Shown here piece by piece: positions 25,904 through 34,670 of a stretch of DNA of 54,721 bases. The notes under the pieces are model-generated. The model had not been told where the DNA came from, did not search any database, and worked only from the letters and a program-made list of their open reading frames with translations. Origin of the DNA: Paracoccaceae bacterium (lineage in GTDB: Bacteria; Pseudomonadota; Alphaproteobacteria; Rhodobacterales; Rhodobacteraceae). The position numbers and the translations under genes are program-made. The number at the start of each line of letters is the position of its first letter. The stretch's first letter is position 1. The DNA lies in the NCBI GenBank assembly GCA_027492585.1, contig JAPUEK010000072.1, positions 1 to 54,721 on the forward strand. Reading direction: 5' to 3'.

Positions 25904-27211
25904 CTATGAAGCGCGCGGCCAGCGGCGATGCAGATCGTCGATCACGAACACATGGGCATGGGTGGCTGCGTGGTCGGCCAGATGCGGATGGTCGGGGGCC
26001 AGATCGGGGTGGTTATGGGTCAACTCCGCGGCGTCGGCGGCGGGCCAAAGACGCAGGACCGCGACCAGTCCAGCCGCACCTACGCCTCCGAGAACCAGCG
26101 CCGCGACGCTCAGCCCCGCTCCGGCCCCGATCCAGCCCGCCAGCGGATAGGTCACCAGCCAGCAGGCATGGGAAAGCGCGAATTGTGCGGCAAAGACCGC
26201 GCCCCGGTCGACCTCGCGGGCGGAACGGTTGATGATCCGCCCGATCGGGGTCTGGGTCAGGGAAAAGCCGAAGCCGATCACCGCCCAGAGGGCGATCAGC
26301 GCGGCAAGCTGGCCGACCAGCGGCACCAGTGCCACACCCGCCACCATCAGGCCCGCGCCGCCGATCATCACCGGGCGGTCGGCCAGCCGGTCGAGGATGC
26401 GGGGCAGAAGGAAAGCCGCCAGCATCGACCCCGCGCCGAAGCCCGCAAAGGCCAATGCCACCGCCTCTTCGCCCAAACCCAGCCTGTCCTGCACCAGAAC
26501 CACCGTGTTGACATAGACCATGGCCCCGGCCGCAGCGACGGCGGCCTCCATCACCATCAACCCGCGCAGCCGCGGCGTGGCCGTGTAGATGCGGATGCCC
26601 TTGGTCACATCAGCCCAGAAATGCCCGTCCCCGGCCTTTTGTCGGGACGGCAGCCGCGCTGTGGCGACCAGCAGTGCCGAGCCGAGGAAGCCTGCCACTG
26701 TGCCTGCGAACAGGACCGGAAAGCTGACCACCGTCAAAAGCGCGGCGGCAAGCATCGGCGAGGCAAGCTGCTCCAGATCCTCGGCCAGACGGAGGAGGGA
26801 GAGCGCGTTGGTATAATCGTCCTCGTCCTTCAGGACATCGGGGATCACCGCCTGAAAAGCGGGGGTGAAGCCCGCTGAAGCCGCCTGCAGGAAGAAGATC
26901 AGCAGGTAGACCTGCCAGACCTGATCGACGAAGGGCAGGAAGGCGATGACGCTGGCGCGGATCAGGTCCAGTGCGACGAGGAAGGCTCGACGCGGCAGGC
27001 GTTCCGCCATGGCGGCGGCCACCGGGGCGAGGGTGACATAAGCAATCATCTTGATCGCGAGTGCCGTGCCCAGCACCGCCCCGGCGTTGTCGCCCGCCAG
27101 ATGCCACGCGAGAAGGCCAAGCGCCACGGTGGCGAGGCCGGTGCCGACCAGCGCCACGACCTGCGCGGCGAAGAGGTGACGGAATGTCGGGTTTCGGAGC
27201 GTGGAAAGCAT
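25904..27211 (-). CDS. MFS transporter, NreB-like, with His-rich tail
   Basis: A 435-residue MFS protein of about twelve hydrophobic segments. The C-terminal tail is histidine-rich (LTHNHPDLAPDHPHLADHAA, then THAHVFVIDDLHRR), as in NreB-type nickel exporters. I start at MLSTLRNPTFRHLFAAQ (27211), which is 7 bases after the dmeF stop; a longer frame exists but starts inside dmeF. With the CDF exporter next to it, nickel or cobalt efflux is the likely role. The tail could buffer or sense the metal. Confidence 0.78.
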   Translation of the reverse strand: MLSTLRNPTFRHLFAAQVVALVGTGLATVALGLLAWHLAGDNAGAVLGTALAIKMIAYVTLAPVAAAMAERLPRRAFLVALDLIRASVIAFLPFVDQVWQVYLLIFFLQAASAGFTPAFQAVIPDVLKDEDDYTNALSLLRLAEDLEQLASPMLAAALLTVVSFPVLFAGTVAGFLGSALLVATARLPSRQKAGDGHFWADVTKGIRIYTATPRLRGLMVMEAAVAAAGAMVYVNTVVLVQDRLGLGEEAVALAFAGFGAGSMLAAFLLPRILDRLADRPVMIGGAGLMVAGVALVPLVGQLAALIALWAVIGFGFSLTQTPIGRIINRSAREVDRGAVFAAQFALSHACWLVTYPLAGWIGAGAGLSVAALVLGGVGAAGLVAVLRLWPAADAAELTHNHPDLAPDHPHLADHAATHAHVFVIDDLHRRWPRAS

Positions 27212-27218
27212 GTGTGTC

Positions 27219-28544
27219 TCAGTGGTGGTGGCCGTCAGGTTCGGCCATGTGGAAGCGCATCTCTTCGATCTGATCCCCCGCCGAAAGTGCCAGCGTGGCA
27301 TCGAATTCATGCGGTTCGGCCGGGGCTGTGGCGCTGGTCAGGGCATGGTGATCGTCCGGGTCGGGCGTCAGGTCCAGCACCTCGGGTCCGGCAGGACGGT
27401 CGATCACGACGCGGGCGCGCAGCCCCTCGACATGCCGCGACAGGGTGACGCGCATCCGCTCGCCCCCGGGCGTGTCGATGATCTCGACCCGGCCTGCGGC
27501 AAGGCTTGTGTCGAAGTTGAAAGGATCGGGTGCATGATGATGGCCACCAGCCGGGGCCGCAGCCGCGCCAGGCGCCTCGATGCGGATCGAGACCTGCGAC
27601 AGGACCGGAAGATGGTCGAAGAGCGCGGCGCGGATCTTGCCGACGATCTCCTGTGCCCGGGACAAGGGCAGGGTCGGGTCGATCTGCACCGACATTTCGG
27701 CATGCAGCCGGTGCCCGATCCAGCGCGCCTGAACGGCATGGACAGTCGCCTGGCCCGAGACATGCTCGGCCACATGGTCGATCTCGGCCAAGACCTCGGG
27801 TTCCACCCCGTCCAGCATCCGCGTGACGACCGCACGGGCGGATTGCCAGACGATGCCGAGGATGGCGATGGTGATCAAAAGGCCGATGAGCGGGTCGGCA
27901 AGCGGGAAGCCCAACCAAACCCCCGCCGCGCCCAGGACCACGGCCAGGCTGGTGAATCCATCGGTGCGGGCATGGTAGCCGTCGGCTACCAATGCCGCCG
28001 AGGCGATCTCGCGGCCGACGCGGATGCGGAAGATCGCCACAGCCTCGTTACCGAGGAAGCCGATGATTCCGGCGATGAAAACCCAGCCCAGATGCGAAAC
28101 AGGCTGGGGGTTCAAAAGCCGGTCGATGGCCTGCCAGCCCGCGACGATGGCCGAAAAAAGGATGATCGCCACGACGAACAGCCCGGCCAGATCCTCGACC
28201 CGTCCGAGGCCATAGGTGAAGCGGCGCGACGGCTTGCGGCGCGCGAGGCGGAAGGCGATCCACAAGGGAACGGCGGTGACCGCATCGCCGAGGTTGTGGA
28301 TCGTGTCGGCCAGCAGCGCCACACTGCCCGAGAGCGCCACAACCACCAGCTGCAAGGCCGCGGTGATGGCGAGGATCACGAACGACCATTTGATCGCCCA
28401 GATGCCCCGCGCCGTTGTGACGATGGACGGATCGACGACGCCGTGGACATGTCCATGGTCGCCTCCATCATGCGAATGGCCATGGCCGCCGAAGGAAACG
28501 GTGCCCGCACCCAGACCGAGCCAATCCAGGATCGTCTTCTTCAC
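27219..28544 (-). CDS. dmeF: DmeF-like CDF metal exporter
   Basis: A 441-residue cation diffusion facilitator. The N-terminus has a His-rich segment (GGHGHSHDGGDHGHVHG) and six hydrophobic segments follow. The two HxxxD metal sites are visible as HNLGD in the second and HARTD in the fifth segment. The C-terminal cytoplasmic domain is longer than usual and has further His clusters (PAGGHHHAPDPFNF, ending EPDGHHH). The start is a GTG at 28544, 7 bases after dmeR. It exports Ni(II)/Co(II)-like ions with proton antiport. Confidence 0.88.
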   Translation of the reverse strand: MKKTILDWLGLGAGTVSFGGHGHSHDGGDHGHVHGVVDPSIVTTARGIWAIKWSFVILAITAALQLVVVALSGSVALLADTIHNLGDAVTAVPLWIAFRLARRKPSRRFTYGLGRVEDLAGLFVVAIILFSAIVAGWQAIDRLLNPQPVSHLGWVFIAGIIGFLGNEAVAIFRIRVGREIASAALVADGYHARTDGFTSLAVVLGAAGVWLGFPLADPLIGLLITIAILGIVWQSARAVVTRMLDGVEPEVLAEIDHVAEHVSGQATVHAVQARWIGHRLHAEMSVQIDPTLPLSRAQEIVGKIRAALFDHLPVLSQVSIRIEAPGAAAAPAGGHHHAPDPFNFDTSLAAGRVEIIDTPGGERMRVTLSRHVEGLRARVVIDRPAGPEVLDLTPDPDDHHALTSATAPAEPHEFDATLALSAGDQIEEMRFHMAEPDGHHH

Positions 28545-28551
28545 TTCGGCC

Positions 28552-28845
28552 TCACAGATATTTGGTGATGAGTTTGAATTCCTCGACCCGCGCCCGGTCT
28601 TCGCGGCCAAGGGGGCCAGCCACATCATCCAGACAATGGTTGATATGGTCGTGGATCAGTGTCTTCTTCGCCTGGGCGACGGCCTTTTCCACGGCCAGCA
28701 GCTGCTGGGCCACTTCCAGGCAGGGCCGGCCCGCTTCGATCATCGCGATGATGGACCGCAGATGCCCCTCGGCCCGGCGCAGTCGCACCGCGATCTCGGG
28801 ATGGGAGGCATGTCTGTGTTCGGCCGGGGGAGATTCGTTTTTCAT
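28552..28845 (-). CDS. dmeR: DmeR-like metal-sensing repressor (CsoR/RcnR family)
   Basis: A 97-residue all-helical protein with the CsoR/RcnR pattern: RLRRAEGHLRSIIAMIEAG, the conserved cysteine in GRPCLEVAQQLLAVEKAV, and HINHCLDD. H, H and C residues at these places bind Ni/Co in RcnR-type repressors. It is the first gene of the minus-strand operon. The palindrome CCTATCC-CCCT-GGATAGG at 28854-28871, just before its start, is the expected type of operator. Confidence 0.88.
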   Translation of the reverse strand: MKNESPPAEHRHASHPEIAVRLRRAEGHLRSIIAMIEAGRPCLEVAQQLLAVEKAVAQAKKTLIHDHINHCLDDVAGPLGREDRARVEEFKLITKYL

Positions 28846-28853
28846 GGACTTAA

Positions 28854-28871
28854 CCTATCCCCCTGGATAGG
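28854..28871. promoter_or_regulatory. Candidate DmeR operator
   Basis: CCTATCC and GGATAGG (7-bp arms) flank CCCT. CsoR/RcnR-family operators have such a C/G tract between inverted arms. It lies 9 bp before dmeR and upstream of the divergent plus-strand genes, so both directions could be controlled. Confidence 0.55.
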
Positions 28872-28984
28872 ATGTGGCAAGAAGTCGCCGCCCTGGAAAG
28901 ACGTGTTGCAGCCAAAACGGGACCGGACTATTCCGGATCACCGGCAATCCGCAGAAGCGGAACTTCGAGGATCAGACTGGACAA

Positions 28985-29353
28985 ATGGCGGGAAGTTGGC
29001 AGACCGGCAGGCATTTTTGCGTTGGCACCAGATGTGCCCTGGCATTGCTTGTCTGCCTGGTCATGCTGGTTGCTCCAGCCCTTACGTCATTTTCGCACGG
29101 GCCAGCGGCCTATGTCGCCGCAGAACGCGCCGAGGCGGCTGTCTCTGCCCATGGTCACGTGCATGACTTCGACTTGGCCGGCACGGGGCACAATGTATCG
29201 GATCACGACCACGCCGGCTCGGCGCTTGTCGAACAGGCTGCCGTCGGCTTCATCATGGACCTGCGCGCGATGCACCTGACGATAGAAGATTTCGCGGCCT
29301 GGGGGTCACATCGCGAAGGACCGCGAAGACCGCCCCGTGGGGCCGTTCTCTAA
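28985..29353 (+). CDS. Small exported His-rich protein
   Basis: A 122-residue protein with one N-terminal hydrophobic segment (CALALLVCLVMLVAPALTSF), then a histidine/aspartate-rich part (SAHGHVHDFDL, GHNVSDHDHAG) able to bind metal. The ATG at 28985 is chosen because the export signal begins there; ATG 28872 and GTG 28874 open longer frames. Divergent from dmeR and followed by a HupE-like gene, it may be a periplasmic nickel/cobalt chaperone. No family is recognised. Confidence 0.5.
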   Translation: MAGSWQTGRHFCVGTRCALALLVCLVMLVAPALTSFSHGPAAYVAAERAEAAVSAHGHVHDFDLAGTGHNVSDHDHAGSALVEQAAVGFIMDLRAMHLTIEDFAAWGSHREGPRRPPRGAVL

Positions 29354-29404
29354 TAGGAGCTCCGCGCCCCTGACAGATGAACGGCAACCATTCGGAAAAC
29401 AATC

Positions 29405-30139
29405 ATGAAATACGACCTACCCGCCCCAAGGCGGGCCGGGGTGATGCAAATGTCGGGGACGCTGGCCCTGGCACTTGTCGTAGCCCTTGGCCTTGCCTTT
29501 TGGGCTGAAGCTGCCTTTGCCCATGCGGTCACGCTGGGCGACAAGGGCTATATCAAAGAAGTGACCGGGGTGAAGATCATCCCGTTCCTCTATCTCGGCG
29601 CCAAGCACATGGTCACAGGCTATGACCATCTGCTCTTCCTCTTCGGCGTCATCTTCTTCCTCTATGGGATGAAGCAGATCGGCACCTATGTCAGCCTGTT
29701 CGCCATCGGCCATTCGACGACGATGCTGATCGGCGTCTATTTCAACTTCGGCATCAACAGCTATGTCATCGACGCGATCATCGGCTTTTCGGTGGTGTAC
29801 AAGGCGCTGGACAATCTGGGGGCCTTCCCGCGCTGGTTCGGGGTGCAACCTTCGACCAAGGCGGCCACGCTGATCTTCGGCTTCCTGCACGGCTTCGGCC
29901 TCGCCTCCAAGATCATCGACTACAACATCTCGCCCGACGGGTTGGTGCCGAACCTTCTGGCCTTCAACGTGGGCGTCGAGATCGGCCAGTTGATTGCGTT
30001 GAGCCTGATCCTGATCTTCATGACCCGTTGGCGGGCGACTCCCGCCTTTGCGCGGCAGGCCTATGCCGCGAATGTCGTGATGATGGGCATGGGCTTTTAC
30101 CTGATGGGCTTCCAGCTCATCGGACTTGTGAACTCGTAA
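29405..30139 (+). CDS. HupE/UreJ-family permease
   Basis: A 244-residue membrane protein. After a signal-like N-terminus ending AFAHAVTLGDKGY it has about six hydrophobic segments and the HupE/UreJ hallmarks: GYDHLLFLFGVIFFLYG, FAIGHSTTMLIGV and FGFLHGFGLAS. Members are thought to take up nickel or cobalt. It lies in the divergent arm of the dmeRF system, so import and export genes for similar ions are back to back. Confidence 0.85.
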   Translation: MKYDLPAPRRAGVMQMSGTLALALVVALGLAFWAEAAFAHAVTLGDKGYIKEVTGVKIIPFLYLGAKHMVTGYDHLLFLFGVIFFLYGMKQIGTYVSLFAIGHSTTMLIGVYFNFGINSYVIDAIIGFSVVYKALDNLGAFPRWFGVQPSTKAATLIFGFLHGFGLASKIIDYNISPDGLVPNLLAFNVGVEIGQLIALSLILIFMTRWRATPAFARQAYAANVVMMGMGFYLMGFQLIGLVNS

Positions 30140-30157
30140 GACCGCGGAGACGATAAG

Positions 30158-31036
30158 ATGCAACAGAACCGTTTTGATATTCACACCGCTCCGCAAACCC
30201 CCTTGCGGGCCGAGCCGCGCCATCCCCGCCAATCCCTGTCAGTCGGGCATATCCAGGGGGTTGATGCAACATCCGGCGGTCTTTTGCGGTCAACCGCAAA
30301 GGCGGCGGGAGTCGCCGTCGTGCTTTTGACTGTCTTTTACCTGCCTTCCGAGTATGGCGTCGATCCCACCGGGCTGGGCGGGGTTTTGGGCCTGACCGAG
30401 ATGGGCAAGATCAAACAACAACTCTACGCCGAAGCGGCAGGTGAGGCCCCTCAGCCAGTCCAGATGGTGGCGGATGCCGAAACCCTGTCGCGGCTTGACC
30501 GGATCGAAGCACAGCTTGCCGCGATCGGCGCGGTAATCGGCGCGGAAGCGGCGACGCCCGCAACCACAGCCGAGGCCCCGCCCGAGCCAGAGCAACCCTC
30601 TGCCGCAGCAGAGCCCGACCCGTTGCCCACCCCCGAGCCTGTCGTCGAAACCACCGCCCCGGCGGTCGAGGCGGCCGTTGACGAAGCGCTGACGGAACCC
30701 GCCATCGCCGGAGCCCCTGACGGCGAATGGCGCGACGAGTACAGTGTAACCCTTGCCCCTGGCGAGGGGATCGAGGTCAAGCTGAAGATGACCGAGGGCG
30801 AAGTGGCGCAGTTCTACTGGACGGCCAATGGTGCGGTGGTGAATCACGACACTCATGGCGATGGACCGGGCCAGAAGATCACCTATGAGCAGGGACGCAG
30901 CGTTGCCGACCAACGGGGTGAACTGGTTGCGGCCTTCACCGGCAATCACGGCTGGTTCTGGCGCAACCGGGGGGATGCTCCGGTCACGCTGAACCTCTGG
31001 ACCGGCGGCGATTACGAATCGATGAAAAAACCCTGA
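30158..31036 (+). CDS. Single-pass membrane-anchored protein next to HupE
   Basis: A 292-residue protein. One hydrophobic segment (AAGVAVVLLTVFYLPSEYG, about residues 48-66) is followed by a short coiled coil (RLDRIEAQLAAIGAV) and a long Pro/Ala/Glu-rich linker. The C-terminal beta-type domain has YSVTLAPGEGIEVKLKM, WFWRNRGDAPVTLNLW and several histidines. The linker could carry the domain through the periplasm. It is 18 bases after the HupE gene. Similar 'transmembrane anchor' proteins occur beside HupE genes, but no function is known to me. Confidence 0.65.
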   Translation: MQQNRFDIHTAPQTPLRAEPRHPRQSLSVGHIQGVDATSGGLLRSTAKAAGVAVVLLTVFYLPSEYGVDPTGLGGVLGLTEMGKIKQQLYAEAAGEAPQPVQMVADAETLSRLDRIEAQLAAIGAVIGAEAATPATTAEAPPEPEQPSAAAEPDPLPTPEPVVETTAPAVEAAVDEALTEPAIAGAPDGEWRDEYSVTLAPGEGIEVKLKMTEGEVAQFYWTANGAVVNHDTHGDGPGQKITYEQGRSVADQRGELVAAFTGNHGWFWRNRGDAPVTLNLWTGGDYESMKKP

Positions 31037-31069
31037 TGTCCCGCATGGGGGCGGCCAGGGTCGCCCCCA

Positions 31070-31795
31070 TCACCCCTGCGGGGCGAAGCGCGCCGTCAGG
31101 TCAAAGGCATCGCCCCGGAACCATTGCCGCACCATGGTCACCGTTTCGGCACCGCGCCAGGTGCGGCGTTCGATCAGGAGCGCCGGCGCACCATGGGCAA
31201 CCTCCAGCGCGCGTGCCACGGTGCCTTCGGCGGGGACTGCGGCGATGCGGTGTTCCGCTTCGGTCCAGGGGACGAGACGGACCAGCCAGCTTCCTGGCGG
31301 CTCGGCCAGAAAATCCTGAACCTGCGCCTCGGGCACTGCATCCAGGAAGACGTGGCGGTCCTCAACCATCAGAGGGCGACCGTCCGAGAGGTGCAGCACC
31401 CGCAGAAAGCGGCTTCGGCCCAGATGATGCCCCTCTTCGCCCAGATGTACGCAGCAAGGCGGGCGCAGTTCATCAGCCAGAAGGACATGGGCATAGGCCC
31501 CGCCGCGCGCCTCGATCCCGGCGCGGACATCGGGGATGGTCAGCATGGCCGAATGGATGCGCGGATGGGCCACAACTGTTCCCGCCCGCCGGTTCCGCGT
31601 GACCATTCCTTCGGCCACCAGCGCTGACAGGGCCTTGTTCACAGTGGCCCGGGCGCAGGACCATTCGGCCATCAACTCATGTTCCGGCGGGATGCGGGTG
31701 CCGGGGGGCCATTCGCCCGACCGGATGCGCCCGGCAATCGCCGCGCGGATGCGGGCGTGAAGGGATGTCGGTTCTTCGGGCGTGTGGTCATGCAT
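31070..31795 (-). CDS. GntR/HutC-family regulator of the nik operon
   Basis: A 241-residue regulator. The N-terminal winged helix is of GntR type (IPPEHELMAEWSCARATVNKALSALVAEG, about residues 36-64), and the C-terminal UTRA effector domain is from about 90 (VRLVPWTEAEHRI, PALLIERRTWRG). It overlaps nikE by 8 bases, so it is the last gene of nikABCDE-gntR and likely autoregulates. The palindrome GTCTAGAC at 37230-37237 before nikA fits the GT-N-TA-N-AC operator type of this subfamily. The effector is unknown; NikR is the more usual regulator of nickel ABC importers. Confidence 0.82.
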   Translation of the reverse strand: MHDHTPEEPTSLHARIRAAIAGRIRSGEWPPGTRIPPEHELMAEWSCARATVNKALSALVAEGMVTRNRRAGTVVAHPRIHSAMLTIPDVRAGIEARGGAYAHVLLADELRPPCCVHLGEEGHHLGRSRFLRVLHLSDGRPLMVEDRHVFLDAVPEAQVQDFLAEPPGSWLVRLVPWTEAEHRIAAVPAEGTVARALEVAHGAPALLIERRTWRGAETVTMVRQWFRGDAFDLTARFAPQG

Positions 31796-32774
31796 GATCT
31801 ATGACGGCATGTTGCGCAGCATTTGCCAGAAGGCAAGCCGCGCGACCGCCGTGGGCGACAGGGCGCAAGGCAGGTTCCTCGGCCCGGCAGGCCGCTTCGG
31901 CCACCGGGCAACGGGTGGAGAACCGGCAGCCGGGTGGTGGATTGCGGGGGCTGGGCGGGTCACCCTGCAACAGAATGCGCGGGCGCGTGGCCTCGATCCG
32001 TGGATCCGGAGAGGGGACGGCGGAGAGGAGCGCCTGACTGTAGGGATGAGCGGGATCAGAAAACAGCGGTTTCGCCGCGCCCTCCTCGGCCACCCGGCCC
32101 AGATACATCACCGTGACCGAGGAGCAGACCTCGCGCACGATGGCAAGGTCATGAGCGACGATGACGATGGTCAGCCCCAGCCGTTCCTGCAACCGCGCGA
32201 AGAGGTTCACGATCTGCGCCCGGACCGAGACATCCAGCGCCGACAGGGGCTCGTCCGCGATCAGAAGCTGCGGATCGAGTGCAAGCGCGCGGGCGATGGA
32301 CACCCTTTGCCGCTGCCCGCCCGACAGGGACCGGGGCAGCCGATCCAGAACGGTTTCGGGCAGGGCCACAAGGTCCAGAAGTTCCGCCACCCGCGCCTTG
32401 CGGGCACCGGCATTGCCAAGACCGTGGATAAGCAGGGGCTCTTCCAGCGTCTGGCCTACCGTCTGGCGGCGGCTCATGCTGCCCAATGGGTCCTGAAAGA
32501 CGAACTGCACCGAGCGGGCAAAGCCCCTGCGGTCGGCGGCCTGCCATTCGGCGCGGTCGCGCCCGGCGATCTTCACCGTTCCGGCAGTGGCCTTTTGCAA
32601 CCCGGCCACGGCGCGGGCGAGCGTGGTCTTGCCGCAGCCGCTCTCCCCGACGATGCCGTGGAAGGCGCCCTTGGGCACGGTCAGGTCCACCCCGTCCACC
32701 GCCCGCACCAGCCCTGCGGCAGTCTGGAAATGCACTTTCAGGCCTTTGGCCTCGATCATCGGCGCATCAGCCAT
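31788..32774 (-). CDS. nikE: NikE-like ABC transporter ATPase
   Basis: A 328-residue ABC ATPase of the oligopeptide/nickel class. Walker A is GESGCGKTTLARAVAG, the signature LSGGQRQRVSIARALA, Walker B LLIADEPLSALD, and the C-terminal oligopeptide-binding tail carries a cysteine cluster (CRFSTRCPVAEAACR). I start at 32774, the methionine before ADAPMIEAKG, since upstream sequence belongs to the overlapping nikD. It energises import together with NikD. Confidence 0.85.
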   Translation of the reverse strand: MADAPMIEAKGLKVHFQTAAGLVRAVDGVDLTVPKGAFHGIVGESGCGKTTLARAVAGLQKATAGTVKIAGRDRAEWQAADRRGFARSVQFVFQDPLGSMSRRQTVGQTLEEPLLIHGLGNAGARKARVAELLDLVALPETVLDRLPRSLSGGQRQRVSIARALALDPQLLIADEPLSALDVSVRAQIVNLFARLQERLGLTIVIVAHDLAIVREVCSSVTVMYLGRVAEEGAAKPLFSDPAHPYSQALLSAVPSPDPRIEATRPRILLQGDPPSPRNPPPGCRFSTRCPVAEAACRAEEPALRPVAHGGRAACLLANAAQHAVIDHA

Positions 32775-33768
32775 GGGCGATGACCTCCTCTGCCAGCACC
32801 ACGGGACAGGCGACGCGGCGCGGGTCGCTGCCGCGATGCACCGCCACCAACGCGGGCCGCCGCTTGTGGCAGGCAGGTTGCACCCGGTCACACCGCTCGG
32901 CAAAGCGGCAACCGGCGGCAAGCCGGGCCTGATTGGGCGGTAGGCCGGGGATCTCCCGCGTCCCCGTCGCATTCTCCGACCGGAAATCCGGCACCGAGGC
33001 CAAAAGCCCGCGCGTATAGGGATGGACCGGGTCGGTCAGCACATCGAGCGCCGGGCCTTCCTCGGCCACCTGGCCCGCGTAAAGCACCATCACCCGGTCG
33101 GCCAGAACCGAGACCGCGCCGATGTCATGGGTGATCAGGATCACCGCGATGCCATCCTCCTTCTGGATCTGGCGGATCAGCGCCAGGATCTGCGCCTGCA
33201 CTGTGGCATCCAGCGCGGTGGTCGGCTCGTCCGCGATCAGTACGCGGGGCCGCGCCGCCAGAGCCAGCGCGATCATCGCGCGTTGCAGCATCCCGCCCGA
33301 GAGTTCATGCGGATAGCGGTCAAAGCGGTCTTCCGGGTCGGGAATGCCCGACCGCGCCAGTAACGAGACGGCCTCCTTCCGCGCCGCCTCGGCCGACAGG
33401 CCCTGAAAGCGCCGCGCCTGTTCGGCCAGTTGCGGGCCGATCTTCAGCATCGGGTTCAGCGCCGACATCGGGTCCTGGAAGATCACGCCGAAGAACCCGC
33501 CGCGCAGGGCGGATAGGTCGCGGGGCGAGAGGTCCAGGATGTTCTGCCCATCCGCCGAGGCCTGCCCGCGCAGGTCCACCGCCACGCCCTCGGGCAGCAA
33601 CCCCAACGGCCCCAGCGTCATCACCGTCTTGCCGGACCCGCTTTCGCCGACGATGGCCAGCGTCTCGCCGGCATCCACATGGAACCCGGCCCCATCCACC
33701 GCCCGCACCGAGACGGTGGGAGTGTAAAGGTCGATCACCAGATCTTTCACGTCGTAAACTGCGCTCAT
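32767..33768 (-). CDS. nikD: NikD-like ABC transporter ATPase
   Basis: A 333-residue ABC ATPase. Walker A is GESGSGKTVMTLGPLG, the signature LSGGMLQRAMIALALA, Walker B VLIADEPTTALD, and the C-terminal cysteine motif CRFAERCDRVQPAC. It overlaps nikC as ATGA and nikE by 8 bases, so translation of the set is coupled. Confidence 0.87.
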   Translation of the reverse strand: MSAVYDVKDLVIDLYTPTVSVRAVDGAGFHVDAGETLAIVGESGSGKTVMTLGPLGLLPEGVAVDLRGQASADGQNILDLSPRDLSALRGGFFGVIFQDPMSALNPMLKIGPQLAEQARRFQGLSAEAARKEAVSLLARSGIPDPEDRFDRYPHELSGGMLQRAMIALALAARPRVLIADEPTTALDATVQAQILALIRQIQKEDGIAVILITHDIGAVSVLADRVMVLYAGQVAEEGPALDVLTDPVHPYTRGLLASVPDFRSENATGTREIPGLPPNQARLAAGCRFAERCDRVQPACHKRRPALVAVHRGSDPRRVACPVVLAEEVIAHG

Positions 33769-34658
33769 GCCTCGGCCCCCTTGCGTGCGGTTTCCTCGAC
33801 AGCACGGGCCACCTTCTTGCGGGCCAAAAGCCGCCCGCGCACTGCGCGCGGCACCTTTTGCAGCGCGAAGGCCTCGCCCAAGAGGTTGAAGCTAACGACA
33901 ACGGCGGTCAGCGCCAAACCGGGGATAATGACGAGGCTGGGATATTCCTCGATATAGGACATGCCGTCGACCAGCATCTGGCCCCATTCCGGAGTCGGAG
34001 GTGCCACCCCCAGACCAAGGAACGACAGGGTGGCGATGGCCAGTACCAAGGCCCCCGCATCGGCCGAGGCATAGACCACGACCAGCCCCAGCACATGCGG
34101 CAGGATGTGGCGGGTGAAGATCCAGAGATGCGAGGCGCCCATCACCCTTGCCGCCTCGATATAGGGCTGCTGAAGTTCCGCCACCACGACGGCGCGGCTC
34201 ATCCTTGCGTAGTTCGCCCACCAGGCCAGGGTCAGGGCGACGATCATCTTCCAGTAATCGCTCATCCAGGCGAAATTCTCGCCCGAGAACACCCCCATCA
34301 GCGCCAGGGCGATCACCAGGGACGGCAGCGCCAGCGCGATGTCGATGACCGAGATCAGCACCAGTTCCAGCTTGCCCCCGACATAGCCCGCGAAAGAACC
34401 GATGACGACGCCGATCGCCAGTGCCACCACCAGCACGACGACCATCGCGACGAGCGAGGTGCGCGCCCCGCCGATGATGCGGCTGAACATGTCGCGGCCA
34501 AGGTAATCGGTGCCAAGCCAATGGCTCCAGCCCGGCGGGGCCAGAAGCGCACCATAGTCCTGCGCCACAGGATCATGCGTCATCAGAAGCGGCGCGAGCA
34601 GCCCGACAAGAACGAAGATCACGGCGGGGGCCAGCACCGCCCAGGGCCAGTTTTTCAT
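33765..34658 (-). CDS. nikC: NikC-like ABC permease
   Basis: A 297-residue membrane protein with about six hydrophobic segments, the N-terminal motif HWLGTDYLGRDMFSRIIGG typical of DppC/NikC, and the EAA-type loop YIEAARVMGASHLWI. It pairs with NikB to form the import channel. Confidence 0.88.
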   Translation of the reverse strand: MKNWPWAVLAPAVIFVLVGLLAPLLMTHDPVAQDYGALLAPPGWSHWLGTDYLGRDMFSRIIGGARTSLVAMVVVLVVALAIGVVIGSFAGYVGGKLELVLISVIDIALALPSLVIALALMGVFSGENFAWMSDYWKMIVALTLAWWANYARMSRAVVVAELQQPYIEAARVMGASHLWIFTRHILPHVLGLVVVYASADAGALVLAIATLSFLGLGVAPPTPEWGQMLVDGMSYIEEYPSLVIIPGLALTAVVVSFNLLGEAFALQKVPRAVRGRLLARKKVARAVEETARKGAEA

Positions 34659-34670
34659 CGCATTCCCCCC

